Of a stretch of DNA of 21,788 bases, positions 16,485 through 21,788 are shown one piece after another; position 1 is the first letter of the stretch, and each line of letters opens with the position of its first letter. The translations under genes and the position numbers were made by a program. The stretch comes from CAYJRR01 sp964372275 [NCBI: uncultured bacterium]. Lineage in GTDB: Bacteria > CAYJRR01. The stretch lies in NCBI GenBank assembly GCA_964372275.1, contig CAYJRR010000078.1:1-21788 (forward strand), in the 5' to 3' direction. Under the pieces are notes generated by a model. The model made no database searches. It saw only the letters and a program-made list of their open reading frames with translations, and was not told the origin of the DNA.

Positions 16485-17573
16485 ATGACGACACTCGCGA
16501 TCCTGACCTCCGGCGGGGACTCCCCCGGCATGAACGCCGCCATCCGCGCCGTGGTGCGCGTCGCCGCGTCGCGCGGGGTCCGGGTGCTCGGGGTCGACCA
16601 CGGCTACGACGGATTGATCGAGGGCCGGTTTCGCGACCTGACGGTCGCCCACGACGACGGCCTGCTCTTCCCCGCACCCGAGGTCGACCTGGTCGGCAAC
16701 CTCGGCGGGACGCTCCTGGGCTCGGTGCGGTCGTCGCGCTTCCTGACGGGGGAGGGGCGGCGTGAGGCGTTGGAGCAGATGCGCGCGGCCGGCGTGCACG
16801 GGCTGGTCGTCGTCGGAGGGAACGGATCGTTGACCGGCGCCCACCGGCTCGCCCGTGAGGGGGACGTGGCGGTGGTCGGGATGCCGGCGTCGATCGACAA
16901 CGACATCGGCGCGACGTCGCTGGCGATCGGCGTCGACACCGCGCTGAACACGATCGTCGAGGCCTGCGACCGGATCTCCGACACCGCCCGCGCGCACCGG
17001 CGCGCGTTCGTGGTGGAGGTGATGGGTCGCCAGTGCGGCTACCTGGCGATGGCCTCCGCCGTCGCGGTCGCCGCCGACGGCGTCCTGTTCCGGGAGCAGG
17101 GGCGGAGCGAATCGGAGATCGTCGACGCCGCCGAGCGCGTGTTGCGCGCCGGATTCGAACCGCGTCGGGGGAAGCGGCGAGTCCTGATCGTGAAGAGCGA
17201 AGGGGTCGAGCTTCCCACCCCGCGCCTCACGGCGATGCTGCAGGAACGCCTGCACGATCTTCCCGGCGTCGAGGTCCGCGGCACCGTCCTCGGCCACCTG
17301 GTGCGAGGCGGCAATCCCTCGCACCTCGATCGCCTGATCGCCGGCCGGCTCGGACTGGCGGCCGTCCTTGCGCTGCTCGAGAAGAAGACCGACGAGATGG
17401 TCGCCTGGCAGCCGCACGTCCGCGGCGGGACGCCGACCGGGGACCCCCAGGTCTTCCGATTCCCCCTGGAGCGGGTGCTCGAGGAGACGACGGGGCTGCT
17501 CGACGGGACGAGCGAGGTGATGCGGCGGCGGGTGGCGATGATGGAGAGTCATCAGGGAGTGCTTTCGCTCTGA
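16485..17573 (+). CDS. pfkA: 6-phosphofructokinase (ATP-type)
   Basis: This 362-residue glycolytic enzyme phosphorylates fructose 6-phosphate to the 1,6-bisphosphate. Family motifs are present: TSGGDSPGMNA (8-18), GGNGS (111-115), the catalytic PASIDND (134-140, base in the DND part) and VEVMGRQCGYLA (177-188). Gly at the position after the third residue of GGNGS, and the absence of the PKTIDND lysine, argue for ATP rather than pyrophosphate as donor. The third residue is Asn where E. coli PfkA has Asp103; this Asn variant occurs in a known bacterial subgroup. ATG 16485 directly follows the nested inverted repeat and has only GCGGA as a weak ribosome-binding site. It separates the lipid genes from the SDR gene 34 bp downstream. 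Confidence 0.92.
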   Translation: MTTLAILTSGGDSPGMNAAIRAVVRVAASRGVRVLGVDHGYDGLIEGRFRDLTVAHDDGLLFPAPEVDLVGNLGGTLLGSVRSSRFLTGEGRREALEQMRAAGVHGLVVVGGNGSLTGAHRLAREGDVAVVGMPASIDNDIGATSLAIGVDTALNTIVEACDRISDTARAHRRAFVVEVMGRQCGYLAMASAVAVAADGVLFREQGRSESEIVDAAERVLRAGFEPRRGKRRVLIVKSEGVELPTPRLTAMLQERLHDLPGVEVRGTVLGHLVRGGNPSHLDRLIAGRLGLAAVLALLEKKTDEMVAWQPHVRGGTPTGDPQVFRFPLERVLEETTGLLDGTSEVMRRRVAMMESHQGVLSL

Positions 17574-17607
17574 TGGACCGGCGATCGGCCGCCGCCCCGG
17601 TTCCCGC

Positions 17608-18600
17608 ATGAGGGCCCTCGTCACCGGCGCCAGCGGATTCGTCGGCTCGCATCTCTGCGAGGCCCTCGTCGCCGCCGGCGACTCGGTCCGAGCCTTCCTC
17701 CGCCGGCCGCTGGAGGCGCCCTGGCTCGCGGGGGTCGCGACCGTCCGCGGCGATCTCGACGATCCGGCATCCCTCGCCGCGGCGATGACCGGCGTCGACG
17801 TCGTCTACCACGTGGCGGGGGTGACCAAGGCCCTCGACGAGGCGGCGTTCCGACGGACCAACGAACGAGGCGTCGCGAACGTCGTCGAGGCGGCGGCGCG
17901 TTTCGCGACGCCGCCGGTCGTCGTACTGGTCTCCAGTTTGGCGGCGGCGGGTCCGTCACCGGACGCGCGGCGGCCACGGGATGAAACGGTTCCGCCGTCG
18001 CCACGGTCCGCCTACGGGCGCTCGAAACTCGCGGGCGAAGAGGTGGCGCGCCGCCGCGCCGCCGACCTCCCCTTGTCCATCGTGCGGCCACCGATCGTCT
18101 ACGGCCCGCGCGACAAGGACGTGCTCGAGCTGTTCCGCCTGGCGCGGCGGGGCATCGTCCCGCAGGTCGGCTTCTCCGAGAAACGGTTCAGCGCGGTCCA
18201 CGTCGCCGATCTGGCCCGCGCCCTTCGACTCGCCGGCCGATCCGGCGAGCGGGTCGAAGGGGACACCCCTGGACGCGGCGTCTACTTCGTCAGCGACCTG
18301 TCGACCTGGAGCTGGCGTGACCTGGCCCACGCCGCCGGCGCGGGGCAGGGGCGCCGTCCATGGGTGCTCCCGCTGCCCGCGTCGCTCTCCTTCGCCGCCG
18401 GAGTCGTCGGCGAGATCGTCGGCCGAGCGACCGGCCGCCCGTGGATCGTCAACCTCGACAAGGCGCGGGAGGGACGCGCCGCCCACTGGACCTGCGACGC
18501 CGGCAAGGCCGCCGCCCAACTCGGATTCACTCCGCACTTCCGGGTGCCGGAGGGTTTTGCCGACACGGCGAACGTCTACCGCGCCAGCGGCTGGCTCTGA
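17608..18600 (+). CDS. Extended SDR (NAD-dependent epimerase/dehydratase), candidate ceramide reductase (CerR-like)
   Basis: This is a 330-residue Rossmann-fold oxidoreductase. The nucleotide-binding TGASGFVGSH is at residues 6-15, the catalytic serines are at 109-110 (VLVSSLAA), and the YxxxK pair is at Y136 and K140 (SAYGRSK). Substrate-domain features include RPPIVYGPRDKDVLELF and SAVHVADLARAL. Similar extended SDRs include 3-beta-hydroxysteroid-dehydrogenase-like proteins and CerR, which reduces 3-ketoceramide in Caulobacter. With a palmitoyltransferase-like and a GNAT gene just upstream, the ceramide role is a reasonable inference; sugar-nucleotide or sterol substrates are alternatives. 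ATG 17608 lies 34 bp after pfkA with no strong ribosome-binding site, so translational linkage to pfkA is possible. Confidence 0.8.
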   Translation: MRALVTGASGFVGSHLCEALVAAGDSVRAFLRRPLEAPWLAGVATVRGDLDDPASLAAAMTGVDVVYHVAGVTKALDEAAFRRTNERGVANVVEAAARFATPPVVVLVSSLAAAGPSPDARRPRDETVPPSPRSAYGRSKLAGEEVARRRAADLPLSIVRPPIVYGPRDKDVLELFRLARRGIVPQVGFSEKRFSAVHVADLARALRLAGRSGERVEGDTPGRGVYFVSDLSTWSWRDLAHAAGAGQGRRPWVLPLPASLSFAAGVVGEIVGRATGRPWIVNLDKAREGRAAHWTCDAGKAAAQLGFTPHFRVPEGFADTANVYRASGWL

Positions 18601-18641
18601 CCGGCGACGGCCGTCTCCTTTCCGTCCCCGGCAGCCGGCGG

Positions 18642-18647
18642 TAGAAC
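18642..18647 (+). promoter_or_regulatory. -10-like box before lhgO (leaderless pattern)
   Basis: TAGAAC ends 6 nt before GTG 18654. A weak -35-like TTTCCG lies 17 bp upstream (18619-18624). No Shine-Dalgarno sequence precedes the GTG. Confidence 0.35.
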
Positions 18648-18653
18648 GGACGC

Positions 18654-19898
18654 GTGCGGGAGTTCGACTTCGTCATCGTCGGCGGCGGCGTCACGGGGGT
18701 CGCGCTGGCGCGGGCGCTGGCCGGCCGGGGGAAGCGGCGCATTGCCGTGCTCGAAAAGGAGCCGCGGGTCGCGGCGCACGCCAGCGGACGCAACAGCGGC
18801 GTGCTCCATGCCGGGTACAATCCGCGTCCGGGCACGTTGAAGGCGCGGCTGTGTGTCGAGGGGAACCGGCTCGCCAAGGAGTTCTGCCACGGACGCGGCG
18901 TGGCGGTGGTCGAAGGGGGGATCCTGATCGTCGCGCTCGACGACGCCGAGGCCCGGCGACTCGAGGAGCTGCACGCGCGCGGGACGGCGAACGGGGTTCC
19001 GGGCTTGGAACTACTGGATGGATCCGGACTGCGCGCGGTCGAGCCCAACGCGGCGGGGATCGCCGCGCTGCGCGCTCCGAGCGGCGCGTCGGTCGACGCA
19101 GTCGGATACGTCGAATCGCTGGCGGGCGATGCGCGCGACCGCGGCGTGGAGATCGTGACGGGACACCGCGTCGTCCGGATCGAGCGAGGCGGCGGCGGTT
19201 TCGAGATCGCGGCGCAGCGTGTGGCCGGGCCTCGATCCGGCGCGGGGGGCGCGCCCGCGGAGGAGCGGGTTCGCGCGGCGGTGCTGGTGAACTGCGCCGG
19301 TCTGTTCGCCGATCGTCTGGCGCACGCGCTCGACGCCGGTCGGGACTACTCCCTGGTTCCGATCCGCGGCGAATATCGCCGGGCGGCCGCGGCACGCGCC
19401 GACCTGGTGCGTTCGATGGTCTACCCCGTCCCCGACCTCGAGTTCCCGTTCCTCGGCGTGCACTGGACCCGGACGTTCCGCGGCGAGTTGCTCGTCGGTC
19501 CGAACGCCGTGCCGGCGCTCGGACGCGAGGCCTATCGATGGCGCGAGTCGTCGATCGCCGGTGCGCTGGAGACGGCCTCCCACCCCCAGAGCTGGCGGCT
19601 GCTGCGCGATGCGCGAGTGCGGCGTCTGTTCGCCGACCAGGTCGCCGTCTCCCTGCGGCCCTCGCTCTTCGCGCGACGCGCGGCGGCGCTCGTTCCGTCG
19701 ATCGGTCCGGCCGACCTGCTCCCCGGCCCGTCCGGAATCCGCGCGCAGCTGGTCGACCGCCAGGGGCGGATGGTGGAGGACCTCCTGGTCGAGAGCCGCG
19801 ACGGGGCGCACCACGTCCTGAACGTCGTCTCGCCGGGACTCACCTGCTCCCTCCCATTCGCCGACCTGCTGGCGGAGAGGGTCGCGCTAGAATCGTAG
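18654..19898 (+). CDS. lhgO: L-2-hydroxyglutarate oxidase/dehydrogenase (FAD-dependent)
   Basis: This 414-residue flavoenzyme of the DAO superfamily oxidises L-2-hydroxyglutarate to 2-oxoglutarate, typically passing electrons to the membrane quinone pool. The N-terminal FAD-binding GGGVTG is at 10-15, with the ribose-binding Glu at E34. The hallmark of this subfamily, SGRNSGVLHAGYNPRPGTLK, starts at residue 44. NCAGLFADRLA and PIRGEY follow, and near the C-terminus NVVSPGLTCSLPFADLLAE closes the FAD domain. Length fits the family. GTG 18654 is the only sensible start at the N-terminus of the FAD fold. It begins 53 bp after the SDR gene and ends 2 bp before the J-domain gene. It salvages a side product of central metabolism, so it need not relate to its neighbours. 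Confidence 0.88.
   Translation: MREFDFVIVGGGVTGVALARALAGRGKRRIAVLEKEPRVAAHASGRNSGVLHAGYNPRPGTLKARLCVEGNRLAKEFCHGRGVAVVEGGILIVALDDAEARRLEELHARGTANGVPGLELLDGSGLRAVEPNAAGIAALRAPSGASVDAVGYVESLAGDARDRGVEIVTGHRVVRIERGGGGFEIAAQRVAGPRSGAGGAPAEERVRAAVLVNCAGLFADRLAHALDAGRDYSLVPIRGEYRRAAAARADLVRSMVYPVPDLEFPFLGVHWTRTFRGELLVGPNAVPALGREAYRWRESSIAGALETASHPQSWRLLRDARVRRLFADQVAVSLRPSLFARRAAALVPSIGPADLLPGPSGIRAQLVDRQGRMVEDLLVESRDGAHHVLNVVSPGLTCSLPFADLLAERVALES
19888..19893 (+). promoter_or_regulatory. -10-like box (TAGAAT) inside the lhgO 3' end
   Basis: TAGAAT lies 7 nt before GTG 19901, spacing expected for a leaderless transcript starting at the GTG. It is formed by the last lhgO codons, so it could be coincidental. 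No -35 consensus is visible; a GAGAGGG 15-20 nt upstream might instead act as a weak ribosome-binding site. Confidence 0.35.
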
Positions 19899-19900
19899 AC

Positions 19901-21253
19901 GTGGCGGGGGACCTGATCACGCCGGCGGACGTCCCGAAGGCCGTCCCGCTCGGCAACCTGCAAGGGGTCGACGTGTCGGCGGAAGAGGGCTACCTCCTCT
20001 CGCGCATCGACGGTCGCACCGACGTCGGCACGCTGGTCGCGCTGGTGGGATGGGGGCGTGAGAAGACGCTCGTCCTCCTCGAGGCCCTTCTCCGGAAACA
20101 CCTGGTCAACTTCGATCGGCCGGAGATCTCGGAGGCGGTGCTGGGGCGGGCGAAGCCGAGGGTCCTGGTGGCGCCGGCGCCGGCGCCCGCGGGAAGGGCG
20201 GACGACCCGGCCGGCGGATCGTCCGGCGCCGCGGCGGCACCGCCGCCGGCGGTTGGCCCGACGTTGGCGGTGATCGGACCTTCGATCGATCCATCGACGA
20301 TCGAGAAGGTTCCGGAGCTGGAACCGGAGCGTTGTCTCGAGGTGCTCTACTGGCAGCGACAGGTGACGCAGGCGAAGAGCCGCTACGGGATCCTCGGCAT
20401 CCCCGACGGCGCCGACGTCAAGGCGGTGAAGCGCGAGTACCGCCTTCTCGCGCTCAAGTTCCACCCCGACAAGTACTTCCGCAAGGAGATCGGCGGCTAC
20501 CGGACGATCATCGAGCAGGGCTGGCAAAAGGTGCAGGAGGCCTACGAGTTCTTGAGCGACCCGGAGGACAAGGCCGCCTACGACGCCGAGCTCCTGGGCC
20601 GCGGCACGGAACTGATCCTGGAGCCGGCCGGGTCTGCCGCCGGCTCGGGGACCGCCGCGGGCGGCGACGCCTCCACCGGGCGGCGCGTCGAATCGCCGAT
20701 GGAGCGGAAGCTCAAGGCCGAGGTCGAAGCGCGGATCCAGCGCGCGAGGGCGCTGCTCGAGCAGGCGCAGGCCGACTTCCGCGAACGGCGCTTCGGCGCC
20801 GTCGACGCCAACCTGCGCATGGCACGGCAGTTCGATCCGCGAAACGAGCAGATCGCCGCCTACTACGCCGAGGTGCGGGACGTGCTCGAGGCGAACCTGG
20901 TGGGGGCCGCGCTGAAGAAGGCCGAGGCGCTCTCGCAGGGGCTCGATCCGATGGCGGCGTTGCCGGAGTTCGAGCGCGCGCTGGCGCTCTTCCCGGACAA
21001 CCTGGACGCCAACCGATCGCTGGGCTTCTTCCTGCTCGGCAACGGGGGGGACTACAAGCGCGCCCGGGACTGCCTCCAGAAGGTCGTCTCCCGCCGGCCG
21101 CGGGACGTCCGCGCATTCGTGGGGATGGCGCGCTGTTCGCGCCTCCTCGGACAGAAGGCCGCCGCCGAGCGACTCCTGGACCAGGCCAAGGCGGTCGATC
21201 CAAAGGACGCCGGGATCGCGGAGGAGTTGAAGGAGCTGCAAAAACTCGCGTAG
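19901..21253 (+). CDS. J-domain protein with TPR region, upstream of dnaK
   Basis: This 450-residue protein has an N-terminal domain (about 1-80, PLGNLQGVDVSAEEGYLLSR) of the kind seen in delta-proteobacterial regulatory proteins. A Pro/Ala linker and then a J domain at about 161-228 (YGILGIPDGADVKAVKREY...) follow, with the HPD triad at 188-190 needed to stimulate Hsp70 ATPase. After a Gly/Ala linker come TPR-like helices (about 275-450, e.g. ALPEFERALALFPDNLDANR, RARDCLQKVVSRRP). It lacks the Gly/Phe and zinc-finger regions of true DnaJ, so it is a specialised co-chaperone. GTG 19901 lies 2 bp after the lhgO stop. dnaK starts 15 bp downstream, strongly suggesting it serves that Hsp70. Confidence 0.88.
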   Translation: MAGDLITPADVPKAVPLGNLQGVDVSAEEGYLLSRIDGRTDVGTLVALVGWGREKTLVLLEALLRKHLVNFDRPEISEAVLGRAKPRVLVAPAPAPAGRADDPAGGSSGAAAAPPPAVGPTLAVIGPSIDPSTIEKVPELEPERCLEVLYWQRQVTQAKSRYGILGIPDGADVKAVKREYRLLALKFHPDKYFRKEIGGYRTIIEQGWQKVQEAYEFLSDPEDKAAYDAELLGRGTELILEPAGSAAGSGTAAGGDASTGRRVESPMERKLKAEVEARIQRARALLEQAQADFRERRFGAVDANLRMARQFDPRNEQIAAYYAEVRDVLEANLVGAALKKAEALSQGLDPMAALPEFERALALFPDNLDANRSLGFFLLGNGGDYKRARDCLQKVVSRRPRDVRAFVGMARCSRLLGQKAAAERLLDQAKAVDPKDAGIAEELKELQKLA

Positions 21254-21268
21254 CCTTGGGGTCGCTCC

Positions 21269-21788
21269 ATGGAACGGGTCATCGGGATCGACCTCGGGAC
21301 GACCTACTCCTGCGTCTCCGTGATGGAGCGCGGGCAGCCGGTCGTCATCCCCAACAAAGGGGGCTACAAGACGACGCCGTCGATCGTCGCCGTGACCGAG
21401 ACCGGCAAGCGCCTGGTCGGGCACATCGCCCGCCGGCAGATGATCACCAACGCCAAGAACACGATCGTCGCGGCGAAGCGGCTGATCGGGCGGAAGTTCG
21501 ACTCCGCGGAGGTGCGGCACACGATGGTGTCGTGCGCCTACGAGGTGGTGCAGGGCCCCCACGGCGACGTCCGCGTGAAGCTCGGCGAAAGGATGCTGTC
21601 GTTGCCGGAGGTGTCGGCCATCGTCCTCCAGGAGATGAAGCGGATCGCCTGCGACTATCTGGGACAGGAAGTCACCAAGGCGGTGGTGACCGTACCGGCG
21701 TACTTCAACGACAGCCAGCGCCAGGCGACGAAGGACGCGGGCAAGATCGCGGGGCTCGACATCCTGCGCATCATCAACGAGCCGACCG
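21269..21788 (+). CDS. dnaK: Hsp70 chaperone DnaK, N-terminal part (cut by window edge)
   Basis: The first 173 residues of an Hsp70 ATPase domain are present and the frame runs off the window. Seen are the phosphate-1 motif [14 protein letters not shown] (residues 5-18), [13 protein letters not shown], the [12 protein letters not shown] segment, and [20 protein letters not shown], which is the linker and catalytic region of the family, followed by ILRIINEPT. It binds ATP and, with J proteins, folds client proteins. ATG 21269 gives the standard N-terminus, with only a GGGG run as ribosome-binding site. Whether this is the main dnaK or a paralogue cannot be told without its C-terminus and a grpE/dnaJ context; the atypical J-domain neighbour slightly favours a paralogue. 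Confidence 0.95.
   Translation, partial: MERVIGIDLGTTYSCVSVMERGQPVVIPNKGGYKTTPSIVAVTETGKRLVGHIARRQMITNAKNTIVAAKRLIGRKFDSAEVRHTMVSCAYEVVQGPHGDVRVKLGERMLSLPEVSAIVLQEMKRIACDYLGQEVTKAVVTVPAYFNDSQRQATKDAGKIAGLDILRIINEPT

Noticed and set aside
17981-19900. Long plus-strand extension upstream of the J-domain gene
   Set aside because: It shadows the SDR and lhgO genes in another frame; the N-terminal domain begins at GTG 19901.
19532-21562. 676-residue minus-strand frame opposite the J-domain and dnaK genes
   Set aside because: His/Arg/Asp-rich shadow translation; the plus strand encodes clear HPD and Hsp70 motifs.

Overview
The window is about 70% GC, with codons ending almost always in G or C, and genes on both strands. 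It looks like a chromosomal segment of a high-GC bacterium in the Myxococcota or wider deltaproteobacterial range. The support is a eukaryotic-type Ser/Thr kinase ending in a PilZ-like domain, a serine-palmitoyltransferase-type enzyme, an atypical J-domain/TPR protein directly before dnaK, and several secreted proteins of unknown function. Acidobacteriota or another high-GC phylum cannot be excluded. I see no rRNA, CRISPR array, insertion sequence or phage gene.

Left part (1-7188): the 3' end of threonine synthase; a small Ala/Lys-rich protein; and an exported NHL/beta-propeller-like protein. The last of these converges, with only 4 bp between stop codons, on a minus-strand pair: an M23 endopeptidase and a Ser/Thr kinase-PilZ protein. 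Divergent from the peptidase is a CaiC-like acyl-CoA ligase.

Middle part (7189-11839): loosely packed genes without recognised orthologues. They are an exported MORN-like/glycine-zipper membrane protein, a single-pass membrane protein, a large secreted coiled-coil protein whose core carries an HH...NH pattern reminiscent of HNH/endonuclease VII-type nucleases, and a His-rich lipoprotein. This is the most accessory-looking part of the window.

Two tRNA genes follow, tRNA-Val(CAC) on plus and tRNA-Arg(CCG) on minus. They flank a small membrane-protein gene whose stop codon directly abuts the CCA end of tRNA-Arg.

Right part (12662-21788), all on plus: an M50 site-2-type metalloprotease with CBS domains; a serine-palmitoyltransferase-like alpha-oxoamine synthase; a GNAT-fold acyltransferase; 6-phosphofructokinase; an extended SDR reductase; L-2-hydroxyglutarate oxidase; a J-domain/TPR protein; and the start of dnaK. 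The oxoamine synthase, GNAT protein and SDR together match the three-step logic of bacterial ceramide synthesis (condensation, N-acylation, keto reduction), which is the best candidate pathway here. An elaborate nested inverted repeat lies between the GNAT gene and pfkA. Several genes, mostly with GTG starts, have a TAGAAT-like -10 box 6-10 nt before the start codon and no Shine-Dalgarno sequence, suggesting leaderless transcripts.
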